64,000 nucleotides of DNA. Source: Plazaster borealis (lineage: Eukaryota > Echinodermata > Asteroidea > Forcipulatida > Labidiasteridae). The stretch is from contig CM037464.1 in the NCBI GenBank assembly GCA_021014325.1, positions 5,115,127 through 5,179,126 on the forward strand, given 5' to 3'. Below are positions 44,795 through 56,849 of this stretch, piece after piece. Numbering within the stretch: the stretch's first letter is position 1; each line of letters opens with the position of its first letter. The notes under the pieces are model-generated. The model saw only the letters and a list, made by a program, of their open reading frames with translations. It did not search any database and was not told where the DNA came from. A program made the translations under genes and the position numbers.

Positions 44795-46971
44795 CGGCTG
44801 TTTTATAGAAACGTAGCTCTCAAGAGTGATCTACAACAGTTTGGCTTTACGTCAAAGTATACCACTTCACTGTCTTGGTATCTGGTACACTTTCAGTCAT
44901 GACACACTAGTCTGAACAGGGCAAAGTATAGGATAAAGGCTTTATCGGTGGTGTTGTTTACTTGCTGTTGCCCGGCAACAATATTGGTTAGGGATTGTAA
45001 TTGTGCATTTTACCACGAATTTGATAAAATTAACGACAACCAATTATCCCTGCCATCGATTTATATTAAAATTAATCACGGGTAACAAATTGCCTGTAGG
45101 CCTGTTTATTGAGTTCACTCATTAGGCCTCAATTGAAACCCTTCAAGACTCGCAGCCTCGATACAATCGCTCCTTTTGGTCAGAAAACGAATTTCTTTGT
45201 GCCTGTAATTGTGAAGTTACCATAAAGTTGATCTAATTATGATAAATATGGTCCATTCCCTCAGTTTATAATTGACAAAATGTTGCTGAAGAGGCGAAGC
45301 GGTAGACTCGTTACAGGGAAAGAAAAGAAGACTTCAAGGACCAAGTTCGTCAGTTGTGACTAACGGCACGCACAGTTTCTGTTTTATAACTGCTGGTTGA
45401 CGTCAGCAGAGTTCAATATATCACGCCCGATATACTAAGGGCAGAGGGTAGGCCTACCACCCATTGCTCCCATACTTTAAACGCTATTTTCCTCTTGTAC
45501 AAGGTAACCCCTCAAAATCCTCTAAAGAATTCCTGAGATTCCAAGCACATATTGAAGACATAGGGGTACCACCATGCCCCATATCGAGCACCAAATGAAG
45601 TCCAATGCTAACTTGCCGGTGATTCTTCTAAGCAGAATTAGTGACGCAAGAATACAATAGCATTGGGTTTATCTCATACTACTTAAAAACAGCAGAATTA
45701 CTTTAAATACACAAATATCTTACCCACATTCTCTTGGGGATAGGCCAATTTTCATTCTTTTGGCGCGAATTTGAAAGCTCGTCAAAACGAACATTCAATT
45801 TCACTTAATGTGTAAGCAAAATGTTTTCTTTCGTTATGCGATTAAAAAAAGATAACCATTCAATTTTAACAATCCACTCGAACAACCTTCAAATTCGCAA
45901 CAGCTTTACGCAGAAATCTTTGATTAGTTGCTCCGCTAAACTGAATGCCGATTTCGCATGGCTAAAAGGAACGCCTTAAAAGTTTATTTGAAAATAATAC
46001 TATTAAAAATGTTTGGCCTTAAAGTGAAATTGAATTGTTAACAGAAGAGGCACAATTGCCTCAAAATTAATGCATGTAAGTGAAAATAGGCTGCTTTTAT
46101 CGCAAAAGGCTGCGAAAACATAGGTTTTTCTAGTCAATTAAAGCCAAACAAAAATAAAAAAATAAAAATCAATGGGGGGGGGGGACACGCATTGAAATTC
46201 ACACCATTCCCTCTCGATTCAATCAAACTGGAGTTTCTTTTTAGCTAGTATTACATTCGATTTCTTTGTCGTGTATGCTTTCATTCCTCTAATTCAGCTT
46301 CGTTTTAGTCATTCTACATCTTCATAACAGGCTTCGAGAGTACATTTTAACCATTATTCAGTTGAATTTCTACTACCTATTCTTTAAACAACACAGGAAT
46401 TTATTGCTAGTTTTGTTTTCTGTTTCGCTTATGGGCAATGAATTGTCAACTTCTCTGCGTTCAAATTAAACATGATTGCCACCCCTCTAGGAATTCTCTT
46501 AGGAATTCGCCGTATTTTTGACCGCGTGAGGGCGTATGTGGACCAATTTCACGCAATGAAAAACAAGTAAACAAACAGGTTTGTTTTTCCATTTTTGTTA
46601 CTATTATTAATTACGTATTTCGTCACGAAAACTACATACAGGCAATTCAAATAAGATGAAACTGTAATTGTGATGAAAGCGCCCTCATGCGGTAAAACAT
46701 ATGGTCAAATGTACAACAAATCTCCTGGCCAAGGGCCAATAACCTCTCCCGGCTAAAGTTAATCATGTCTACAGATGGCTTGGTAGCTTGGTATTTTTTA
46801 TTTGGTCTAATGGGCCTATATCCGATGGTTTAGACCTTTTGAATGGGATTGTGTTCACCCCCGCACAAATAAAACATGCTATTACAAAACAAACTGTTCG
46901 AACCAGCGCGTTTGTGCGAGTACGCGCGTAGAAATGGTGTATACAATAAACCTCTATACAAACTTCCTCTA
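44795..46971. repeat. L6 upstream flank, right copy of the segmental duplication
   Basis: Copy of 40753-42970. It stops abruptly at 'cctctatc' and continues as 'aaactgtcaaaattataaag', which in the left copy lies about 700 bases further on (43668). Confidence 0.92.
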
Positions 46972-47045
46972 TCAAACTGTCAAAATTATAAAGTGAAATG
47001 AGTAGGCCTACTCAGTTAGCAGTGATCGCGATTTCATGCACGCCT

Positions 47046-47383
47046 TGAGTCAGGATTGAAACAGTTTCAAGACGTGATGCGTCGCGATGATCTGATCATC
47101 TTACGGCTCATAGAAGTAACAGTTCTCATTGAGCCAGGATTGAAACAGTTTCAAGACGTGATGCGTCGCGATGATCTGAACATCTTACGGCTCATAGAAG
47201 TAACAGTTCTCCTCGAGTCAGGATTGAAACAGTTTAAAGACGTGATGCGTCGCAATGATCTGAACATCTTACGGCTCATAGAAGAAGCAGTTCTGCTCGA
47301 GTCAGGATTGAAACAGTTTCAAGGCGTGATGCGTCGCGATGATCTGAACATCTTACGGCTCATAGAAGTAACAGTTCTCCTCA
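47046..47383 (-). repeat. 84-bp repeat at L7 3' end (4 units)
   Basis: Matches the L6 array unit for unit. Confidence 0.92.
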
Positions 47384-48096
47384 TACTTGATATCAGTGAC
47401 GTCAGCCTCCATGCGAGTGACGTTGTTAAGCTGACAGCTCGTCTTGTTATCAGCTTGCTTCCAGAGATTGAAGGATCGGCAGAGAGGCTCCGCCCAGCAC
47501 GCCAGACCACACCCAATGGACTCCTTGACCAGATAGCTCTTGATCTGATGGTTGAGCAGACACTGCTGTGGTACGTGAATGTAACGGGGGCTTGACCGGT
47601 GGCACCAACTTGGAACAGCTTGCATTTCACACGAGACAAAATAATCTTTGTTGCATTCTATATCACCCCATTTCCCCTTTAAACTTTTAGCCATTCTCAA
47701 ACAGTTCTCTTTGTACAAATTACCAGACTGACCGTCTGCCCAGTTTCTATATGAAACCGGATCCTCTCCGTCATCTCTGCAGATCACGTGCCCTGTAGCA
47801 TTTCTGTGACAGTCAATCCACAACTGAAATTCAAGTTTTCCTTTGGCGCCAAATTCTTTCATCCATCTTGTCATTTCTTCCCATACATAGGCATTTTCTG
47901 CCTTTGAATTGGGGACAACGAGACTGACACCGGGCCGGTCACAAGCCGTCGAAGCATCGAACCATTTCATCTTCTGAGGCAGTAAGATGTAGCAGGAGTC
48001 TTGCCAAGTCAACCAGCCGGGAGGACACGCAGCTTGTAAGGTGCCGAACATCAACATCAAAATGTGAATCATCTCGCAAAAACTGAATGCCGGCAT
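47353..48096 (-). CDS. Lectin L7: intact, with a strongly diverged lectin centre
   Basis: 247 residues. Signal peptide MPAFSFCEMIHILMLMFGTLQA. The lectin start (ACPPGWLTWQDSC.. to ACDRPGVSLV) and the PAN domain match the other copies almost base for base. Between them (about 47595-47925) the sequence is new: WIDCHRNATGHVICRDDGED, with YRNWADGQSGN in place of the EPT/EPS motif and NCLRMAKSLKGKW. An N-x-T (NAT) in this segment is a possible glycosylation site. Length and all structural Cys are kept, so the divergence looks selected and not decayed. Confidence 0.93.
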   Translation of the reverse strand: MPAFSFCEMIHILMLMFGTLQAACPPGWLTWQDSCYILLPQKMKWFDASTACDRPGVSLVVPNSKAENAYVWEEMTRWMKEFGAKGKLEFQLWIDCHRNATGHVICRDDGEDPVSYRNWADGQSGNLYKENCLRMAKSLKGKWGDIECNKDYFVSCEMQAVPSWCHRSSPRYIHVPQQCLLNHQIKSYLVKESIGCGLACWAEPLCRSFNLWKQADNKTSCQLNNVTRMEADVTDIKYEENCYFYEP

Positions 48097-48787
48097 CTTG
48101 ATTCAAAAGCTGTCACTATCCGTAGTGAAAAGTTACTCACTTTCTACAGTGAGGTAAAAGACCTTATCAGTTCGTAACGGATCTCAGGTGAAGTCAAGTC
48201 CTGTTTAGACACAATCATGAACCGAACTGCTTTGTCTTGTGTTTTATAAAAAACACCATGCACCACATCAGCGAGTAAAGATCGACCAGTTAAAAGCTTC
48301 CTATAATCTGGTACTGGTATCATAAACTCATCATCCACTAATCGATTTCCACTCGATATTTGCCGAAATAAAAGACAAGGTTTAGAAAACAAACATCATC
48401 TCATTGCGGTCATTGGCTCAGCAATCTAAGCAAAAAATCAAACTTATTGACAACAAGTAACAAAGTCTAAGTTAAAGCTACTTTTGTATTCCGAAGTAAA
48501 ATGCTGTAATCTTGCTCAACTTTTGAAGATACCGAAAAAGCTTCGCAACTTTTTCTTTCTGTGACTTTAATGTAGCATATAAATCATGGTATTTTATTTT
48601 TTCAAAGGTGAGATTAAAAATCCCAATCAAAGACATCATTCATTCAAGATAAATTCACTACTATATATCTTCGTTACGTCATCTAAAAGTAACTTGGGAA
48701 ATTGGCGATACCAAATGGCTTTTCATACTTTCTTTTGACAAAGTTTTAGTTTCACTTGTTTTAGAATATGCATTCAACTAGAGCGAG
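48097..48787. other. L7 upstream flank, no gene recognised
   Basis: Resembles the L3 upstream flank near the start (capital features: 'agtcaagtc.tgttta.acac') and then becomes unique AT-rich DNA. Confidence 0.4.
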
Positions 48788-48979
48788 CGTTTTGAGAAAG
48801 AGGTAATTTCTCACTAAAATAATAAAAACTTCTTGCAAGAAGCTTTTATTATTCTATCTGAAAGCAGGTGTTTTTTCTTTCATCAAATTTTCAGAGGCTT
48901 GTTATTTTATGCATATGTTGGGATACACCAAGTGAGAACACTGGTCTTTGACAATTTCCAAACGTGTACGATGCCTTTA
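48788..48979. repeat. TTAA-type MITE, 5'-truncated
   Basis: Starts inside the family at 'gttttgagaaagaggtaat' and ends 'aaacgtgtacgatgcctttaa'. It also lacks part of the segment after the central hairpin. Confidence 0.8.
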
Positions 48980-49122
48980 AATAGAGCATATATTAAAGAT
49001 AATTGATTCCCTTAAGAAGAGGCACAATGCCGAACGTCAACCTCTTACTGAACAACCAGGAAACAACTCGAACAGAAACTCTGTGATTGTGTCCCGAAAC
49101 CCTAAAATGGAAATAAATTAAC

Positions 49123-49493
49123 TTAAAGGCATCGTACACGTTTGGTAATTACTCAAAATATATATTAGCATAAAAACTGACTTGGTAACGAGCAACAGAG
49201 AGCTGTTGATAGTATAAAACATTGTGAGAAACGACTCTCGCTGAAGTGACGTAGTTTTTGAGAAAGAGGTAATTTCTCACTACAATAATAAAAACTTCTT
49301 GCAAGAAGTTTTTATTATTCTATCTGAAACAAATTTGTACAACAAGGGTGTTTTTTCTTTCATCATTTTCTTGCAACTTCGATGACCAATTGAGCCCAAA
49401 TTTTCACAGGTTTGTTATTTTATGCATATGTTGGGATACACCAAGTGAGAATACTGGTCTTTGACAATTTCCAAACGTGTACGATGCCTTTAA
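49123..49493. repeat. TTAA-type MITE, full length
   Basis: TTAAAGGCATCGTACACGTT to 'aacgtgtacgatgcctttaa', one of the cleanest copies: about 370 bp with the acttcttgcaagaagt hairpin. Confidence 0.88.
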
Positions 49494-49918
49494 AGATAGG
49501 GTCATAATATTGTTTTTTGTCAACGTAATGTTGATTTATATAGGCCAAATTATCAACAAAGATACAATACACGTCACCTGTGAACGTTTCAGTTGAATAC
49601 AGTGTCTATTGCTGAGAAAACAGCAGCACACTGTCTCTGTATTTTCACACCATCCATGTCTAGCGAGGTGACAACGGGTACCAACCACATCTCTGACTTC
49701 AGCATTCGCAAACGGACACCAACCCTCATACATCTGAGAAACGAATCCTGGGATTCAAAAGTTGTGGGGTGAACATTTGTCAAAAACATATTACTTCGAA
49801 GGGAATCCTTTCTTAAAATAGTTTACACTATCAACAGCTACAGTACTTCTCATCAAGTAAGTTTTCTATGGTCACTAATTATTTAGAGTATTTTATAATC
49901 TATGAACCTACCTTTAAA
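49494..49918. repeat. Second MITE subfamily, directly abutting
   Basis: Inverse counterpart of 12636-13090. Contains 'gaatacagtgtctattgctgag' and 'actatcaacagctacagtactt' and ends 'cctacctttaaag'. It also directly abuts a TTAA MITE. Confidence 0.6.
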
Positions 49919-50229
49919 GTTCAAAATTACAGGAATGACATGACCGGAATCATGTATCCACAAAAGTGAAAACAAATCGAAAAAGAAACTCTACTTGGAT
50001 AGAACTGGAAGTAAAATGCGGAAATTCCGAAAGCATGGTTTTTATACAAGTAAACATGTTTATAACTTGGCCCGGAATACCGGAAGAATTTAACGATTTA
50101 AAACTAGACTAAGAACAAAATGCACATGCTTTCCTCCGAAAGATGAGCTGTCGGGAGATCGTTGTAAAGAGGAATATCAAAAGATGTATTCCTCACTGCG
50201 TTTGCTATGAAACTCTAAACACACGCAGC

Positions 50230-50626
50230 TTAAAGGCATCGTACACGTTTGGTAATGACTCTGAAAATTTATGGCAATAAAAACTTACTTGGTAAGAAGT
50301 ACAGCAGCTTTGGATAGTGTAATGCATTTTTAGAGACTTTTTACTTCCAAGGACTGCGGTTATGGAAAAATATATCACTTTTTATCCCCAAAATATTTTG
50401 AATATTAAGAAGCTTAACGGTAACGCTTCTTCTCAGAGTGTGTATTCCAATGCAGATTCTTCTTCCTGCGTGGACATAACCGCTCCAGATTTTCGGCAAT
50501 ATCTCAAAAACGCTACCATCTTTTGAAATGAAATTTTCACAGGTTAGATTTATGGCAGGTATATAGCTACAAGCATATTGAAACAAACAATAGGCTCCAA
50601 TTACCAAAAGTGTACGATGCCTTTAA
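50230..50626. repeat. Third MITE subfamily, full length
   Basis: TTAAAGGCATCGTACACGTT to 'aaaagtgtacgatgccttta'. The interior matches the 13521 and 18042 copies ('tatggaaaaa.atatcactttttatcccc', 'cctgcgtggacataaccg'). Confidence 0.85.
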
Positions 50627-51234
50627 AGGTCATGTTCAGATTTGTGATCCACTCATTTTAATCCAATCAGAGCCTTTATGAAAATTGGGAAGAAATAACA
50701 AGTCTCTGGCCTCACATTAAAATTAAAATAGTGTAAAATGCCACTGTGCTTGATACCATTTGAGTGCAATTTTTGTTAAAAGTCCAAAACGTTCGATGGC
50801 GCAGAAATTCCACTTTGGAGTGTACAGCCCCATTTGTTTTTGCTCTCCGATGACGTCATATTTAAAACTTTGCTCTGAAAGAGTATCAGATAAAAAGTCA
50901 AAACTTGAGTCCGATGCACTAAACCGCTCAGCCACGACACGCTTGTAATTTTTCCCCACTTCAATGAGGACTCTATCCATTGGCAAATGTGTTCATCACA
51001 AAACTCCACTTGACATGGAGCCCCTCTTTAAAGCGGTCAATACACGTTTAGGACTACAGACTTTGTTATAATTGAGTTTTCATATCTAGCGGCAACGGTT
51101 TAATTCCGAACTGTACCAGGGACGGTCGGGAAGTGTACGAGGCCAAACAAAATTTGTTTGTTTGTCCTCGTTCGATCCACCGTCATTTGCGTCTCGACCG
51201 ATTTTTTGTTAAAGCAATTTTTTTCGAGTGTAAT
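50627..51234. other. Intergenic; includes a possible SINE fragment
   Basis: The minus strand at 50940-50880 reads 'cgtgtcgtggctgagcggtttagtgcatcggac', a tRNA-like SINE head, which gives the spurious open frames here. The rest is unremarkable. Confidence 0.5.
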
Positions 51235-53555
51235 TAGCTGTTTCGCTAGCGGAGCGAAACAGCTCTTGTTTTCGTTAAAGTTTTTTTTATTATTTTTTTA
51301 GCTGTTTCGCTAGCGGAGCGAAACAGCTCTTGTTTTCGTTAAAGTTTTTTTTAAAATTATTTTTATTTTTATTTGTCTGTTTCAGTCAACGCGTTTTTTT
51401 ACATAGTTCCTAAAGAGCAATTGCAATGAAACTTTCAGTGATGAAAGGTATTGGTGGGCGACAGGTCCTAAAACAAATCCGTCATGATGACGTCATCACC
51501 TGCCACGAGACGTCATCTTAAAGTTAATTAATTTTAAATATTTGAAAATCTATATCAAATCAGCCACAAGAGACCGTAGGTTTCTGTTTGCGGGATTGGG
51601 TAGGGATAAATCAGGTTTTCATTTTGTTTTCTGTGCGTGACCTCACATGACCTCTACTTCCGGTCGAAACAGGAAGTGCCCTCGTAATTCAAAAGTGGCA
51701 AAAGTTATGAACTTGCTTTTACGATGTTAGTGTCTGGCATGGGTGGGCAATTAAAAAAAAATACCGATGACGTCACGATACACAAGAGCGCCCTCTAGCG
51801 GCAGGTTGAAAACTCTTCAAAATGGACTTTTTGAAGATGTGTGTGGTGAAGTTTTGTGCAATTACTTCAAAATTTACACATATGCTGGTCGTCAGACAGC
51901 CATCGTATGTGTGAAGTTTCAGATCAATGACGTCATCGGGGGTCACGTGACGCGGCATTAAAGGTGCACTTTTTGAAGTCGTATATCTCCCGAAGTATTA
52001 GTGCGATCATGTTGGAACTTGGTAGGTTGTTAGATATTGGTAAGTTCCTGCAAGTTTTAAAATGACGTAATGATGACGTCATCACACGATTTGTTATGAT
52101 TTTTTCATTTTTTACCCCTTTAAGACAGAAATTGCTAACGGAACATGCTTTAATCCAAATTATTTTTTTAAACAGGCTTGATATGTCATAGCAAGTTTCT
52201 GGTAAACTTGTAATGACGTCATGATGTCGTCATCACATGATTTGTTATGATTTTTTCATTTTTGCCCCTTTAAGTCATAAATTGCTAACGGAGCATGCTA
52301 TAATCAAAATTCTTTTTTGAACAGGCTTGATACATCATAAGTGCTTTGAATACAAAGACACTTTCATATTCACTTCAGTAATTTGAAAACTATATTCGCG
52401 AAACAGCTCTGCATTTGTGCACAAATGCAAACGTGTCTAGTTTATTTTTATTTTCCTGTTTCAGTAAAAAAAGCCATTGAGATAACGCACAATCGTTCCA
52501 AGCAGCCTTTTGCATAGTTCCTAAAGAGCAATTGCAATGAAACTTTTAGGGATGAGAGGTATTGGTGCAAGGAAGGTCCTAAAAGAAATTCGTCATGATG
52601 ACGTCATCACCTGTCACGTGACGTCATCTTAAAGGTTTCTATTTTAAATATTTGAAAATCCGTATCAAATCAGCCACAAGAGACCGTAGATTTCTGTTTG
52701 CGGGATTGGGTAGGGATAAACAAGGTCTTCATTTTATTCAGTGTGCGTGACCTCACATGACCTCTACTTCCGGTCGAAACCGGAAGTGCCGCGTAATTCA
52801 AAAGTGGCAAAAGTTACGAAGTTGCTTTCAATGATGTTAGTGTCTGGCAAGGGTGGGCAGTTCAAAAAAAATATCAATGACGTCACAATACGCAACAGCG
52901 CCCTCTAGCGACAGGTTGAAAACTCTTCAAAATGGACTTTTTGAAGATGTGTGTGGTGAAGTTTTGTGCAATCACTTCAAAATGTACACACATGGTGATT
53001 GTCAGGCAGCCATCATATGTGTGAAGTTTCAGATTAATGACGTCATTGGGGGTCACGTGACGCGGCATTAAAGGTGCACTGTTTGAAGTCGTATATCTCC
53101 CGAAGTATTAGTGCGATCATGTTGGAACTTGGTAGGTTGTTAGATATTGGTAAGTTCCTGTAAATTTTAAAATGACGCAATGATGACGTCATCACACGAT
53201 TTGTTATAATTTTTTTCATTTGTTACCCCTTTAAAACAGAAATTGCTAACGGAACATGCTTTAATCCAAATTATTTTTTTAAACAGGCTTGATAAGTCAT
53301 AGCAAGTTCCTGGTAAACTTGTAATGACGTCATGATGACGTCATCACATGATTTGTTATGATTTTTTCATTTTTGCCCCTTTAAGTCATAAATTGCTAAC
53401 GGAGCATGCTATAATCAAAATTCTTTTTTGAACAGGCTTAATACATCACAACTGCTTTGAATACAAAGACACTTTCATATTCACTTCAGTAATTTGAAAA
53501 TTATATTCGCGAAACAGCTCTGCATTTGTGCACAAATGCAAACGTGTCTAGTTTT
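51235..53555. repeat. Tandem pair of 1.1-kb elements rich in TGACGTCA
   Basis: Two copies (about 51350-52440 and 52441-53555; period 1110) share 'acatgacctctacttccggtcg', 'gcgccctctagcg', 'gaacttggtaggttgttaga' and 'aacagctctgcatttgtgc' blocks. About twelve TGACGTCA palindromes lie in them. They are preceded by two copies of the dyad 'gtttcgctagcggagcgaaac' (51240 and 51302). Both copies carry a matching open frame of about 65 codons (51767 and 52877), but the differences between them do not look coding. Confidence 0.85.
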
Positions 53556-53644
53556 ACTTATTTTGGTTCCTTACTTTGATTCACACTTCGTGTATATAGA
53601 TAACCGGTTTGTGTAAAAAAAATCCAGCATTTTCCCGTTACTCT

Positions 53645-53941
53645 AACATATGCATAAAATAACAAGCCTGTGAAGATTTGGGCTCAATTGGTCATCGAAA
53701 TTGCAAGAAAATGATGAAAGAAAAAACACCTGCTTTCAGATAGAATAATAAAAGCTTCTTGCACGAAGTTTTTATTATTTTAGTGAGAAATTACCTCTTT
53801 CTCAAAAACTACGTTACTTCAGAGGGAGTCGTTTCTCACAATGTTTTTTACTATCAACAGCTCTCTGTTACTCGTTATCAAGTCAGTTTTTATGCTAATA
53901 TATATTTTGAGTAATTACCAAACGTGTACGATGCCTTTAAT
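53645..53941. repeat. TTAA-type MITE, truncated at one end
   Basis: Begins inside the family (aacatatgcataaaataaca) and ends 'acgtgtacgatgcctttaa'; the first ~70 bases are missing. Confidence 0.82.
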
Positions 53942-54039
53942 ATCATTTCATTAATTCTGTTTGTGAAGCCAAGGATTCCCAGAAAGCGAACTTAATCATT
54001 TATACGAGCCATGGCCCCCATGTACAGAATAAGAGGAAG

Positions 54040-54330
54040 GAAGTGACTGTTTTAGTTGCGGGAGGAAAACCCCACATACTTATTCCAGGGAAAAACCCAC
54101 GCAATCAGGTATAGGGACTGTGAGGCCGATTTCACAAAGAGATAAGACTATAGTCTTATCTGAAGTTAGGACCAGTAACTGGTCTTAACTTAAGACTAGT
54201 CCTATCTATTAGCATTGCATAGGACTAATCCTAAGTGAGGAAAAAGTTTTGTGAAATCGACCCAAGAAAGCCCAATCCACATAGTGCCCCCGGTGGGATT
54301 CGAACTGCGGTCCTATAGACCTTTATCATG
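54040..54330 (-). repeat. SINE-like repeat carrying an inserted MITE
   Basis: The right part (54285-54312) is a box B-like sequence on the minus strand (ggaccgcagttcgaatccca). The left part is 'gcgggaggaaaaccccaca', typical of a repeat body. The palindromic MITE 54125-54268 interrupts it. Confidence 0.5.
54125..54268. repeat. Palindromic MITE, 'gccgatttcacaaa' family
   Basis: Ends 'gccgatttcacaaagag' and 'ttttgtgaaatcgaccc' are inverted. Internal arms 'aagactatagtctt', 'gttaggaccagtaactgg' and 'taggactaatcctaa' match the 937-1073 copy. Confidence 0.75.
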
Positions 54331-54990
54331 GTGCGGCCATCTTGAATTTTCTCTAATCAAAATCATTGTAACCAAACCGAGGCTGGAAGAAAATATAGTC
54401 TGGTTCCTTTCTTGTGCAATAAATGTTAGAATTCATCACTGCTATTGGATACAGGGAACATGACCAAGATGGCGGCAGCATGATAAAGGTATATAGAGGC
54501 GGTCGAGGAAAGATTATACCACTTCGCCAACTCAACCGCTGTTCTTTGCTTCCTGTTTGTCTGTTTGAACGGCCTGGAACTACTGGCCTCAAAGTATTGG
54601 CCTGGCCTTGGCTTTGGTGCCCCATTCAAGTGTTTCCCCCTGCTTGATGTTTTGGGTTGAACAACAAAAGCGTTTGTTATGAAATGAATAAGGTTGGAAA
54701 GATGTTTTAAACGTAGAATATAATGATCCACACAAATAAACCTCAAAATTGTGTGGTTTTTCTTTTACTTCGTGAACTGATACGGTCCGCCATTTTGTAG
54801 AACAACATTTTTGACTCCACAAAATGACTTGACTAGAGTCGTTCGCACTTCAACTTCTGTGCGCATGCCCTACGTATGTCACTAAAAATTCACCAGTTAA
54901 CTATCGGTCCTTGTGAGAACTTGACCCCGGTAAAAAAACACCACCGCTTTTTATAGCCCAAAGCGCCCAATCTGAAGGCAACGTGTCCCT
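54331..54990. other. Intergenic, no gene recognised
   Basis: Several overlapping open frames of 70-106 codons on both strands share no motif with a known family. 'gccatcttgaattt' and 'aagatggcgg' motifs suggest another old repeat. Confidence 0.4.
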
Positions 54991-55362
54991 TTAAAGGTAT
55001 CGTACACGTTTGGTAATGACTCAAAACAAGTGTTAGCATAAAAACTTACTTGGTAACAAGCAACGGAGAGCTGTTGGTAGTATAAAACATTGTAGGAAAC
55101 GACTCCCTCTGAAGTAACGTAGTTTTTTTGAGAAAGAGGTAATTTCTCACTACAATAATAAAAACTTCTTGCAAGAAGTTTTTATTATTCTATCTGAAAC
55201 AAATTTGTACAACAAGGGTGTTTTTTCTTTCATCATTTTCTTGCAACTTCGATGACCAATTGAGCCCAAATGTTCACAGGCTTGTTATTTTATGCATATG
55301 TTGGGATACACCAAGTGAGAACACTGGTTTTTGACAATTACCAAACATGTTCAGTGCCTTTA
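54991..55362. repeat. TTAA-type MITE, full length
   Basis: TTAAAGGTATCGTACACGTT to 'aaacatgttcagtgcctttaa', with the acttcttgcaagaagt hairpin intact. Confidence 0.87.
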
Positions 55363-56849
55363 ATTTTCAACCTTTAAAAAGCTTGAAGGATATAGAGCCT
55401 ACACCAATGTAAACACAACAAGAAACGCTCGAATCTGAAAGCATAACATAAAATGTAAACGATTTTGAACCAGGAACTACGACACATCCGATTTATTTTA
55501 AGTTAATTCTCGTCACAACTATTTCAGTAAAAAACTGATCTTGGTTATGAGGTGAATGCTCAGTTAAAACCTTCAGAGCAGCCACGGGGAGCAGGCGGGA
55601 GGACCAGCTTAATACTTTTTGTAATAACTACAAAATGTGTGGATCACCTTTAAACACCCCTCTTTCATAGTGATTTCTGGGTGAGTGAACTCAGAGGTTG
55701 ACAAACAGTGTGGGAAAGCTGGGTCCCATTATAACGTGTACACAAAAATCATATTGTGTGCACAAAAACTTAATCCTTTCGAAATGTACTATGTTTTGAA
55801 AATTAGTAGTGAACCAATGTGTAAATTTCCAGAATGCTTCAATCTTTAGAGTGTGGGTCAAGGGAACATCTATTCATCTGCTCAGATAATTAGAACAAGA
55901 ATTGTGTCCCCAAACACAGTTATTCACCCGTGCATCTCGTGCACTCCGGGGATCCATGCATGTAACAATGTTCCCGTGGCTGCTCGGAGGGTTTTAATGA
56001 AACCGAAAGACTGTTTTCGACAACGTGATATTGATATAAAATCGCTCGTGTTTGGTGACCTTGTCTTTCACATTACAACAACACTCTAGAGTCAGGGCAG
56101 TCCAGAGTTGGTCCATGTTAGTCCTAGAAGACTAAACAAATACAAAATAAATTTATCAAGAAATGCTGCTGGCAATGATTCTAGTTACTCTTGAAAATTG
56201 CCGTTTTAGATCAGATATGGTTGAGGTCTTTATCAGATCATCAACGACACCGACCATGTTGAGACGGCCAATTTTTTTTTTTTTTTTTTGCAATTTCCAA
56301 AAATTCGTCCCCAAGAGTCCATAGCAAAAATAAGAAAGAAAAAAATAAATAATAATAAAGTAACAAATAAACAACATGTTAGACTTAATGTTGGGAAAAA
56401 TTGCCCAAAACAACAACTTGTTGACCAATAATTTGAACAACCTACCTAAAAAAGTTTTTTCAGCTACATCTATTAAAGTTACAAAGCTCAATTTCTCCAA
56501 ACGAATATGTTTCAAATAACTGTTTCTTTTTTAACAAATTTTGACAGATGATGATGTTTCAAAAGGAAAAAAACACACAAAATGTCGGGATCCAAACAAT
56601 CATTCATTTGTTTTGTAGTTTTTAATTAACTACCACTTGTTATCGGCAGTGTTTCTTGTGCAATACATTACAAAATAAAAGCTCAGAACTTTCTCAAATC
56701 TAGAAAAAAATACCTAGTTAAAATTTTAAATCTACATTTTCGGATAAATCGAACCTAGCATATTTAGCTGTTTTTAAAACAAAACTAGACATAGTCTGTG
56801 AAAACCGTTGTTACAACCTTCTTGCAGAAACTGCCCCTGTTTTGTAGTA
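55363..56849. other. Intergenic, no gene recognised
   Basis: Contains a T-run at 56271-56290 and AT-rich DNA. Open frame 55853-56089 (78 codons, Cys-poor) resembles nothing I know. Confidence 0.45.

Noticed and set aside
51767..53071. Matching 60-70 codon open frames in both 1.1-kb copies as a conserved gene
   Set aside because: Both strands are open equally well, the differences between copies are not biased to silent sites, and no domain is visible; this reflects duplication only.
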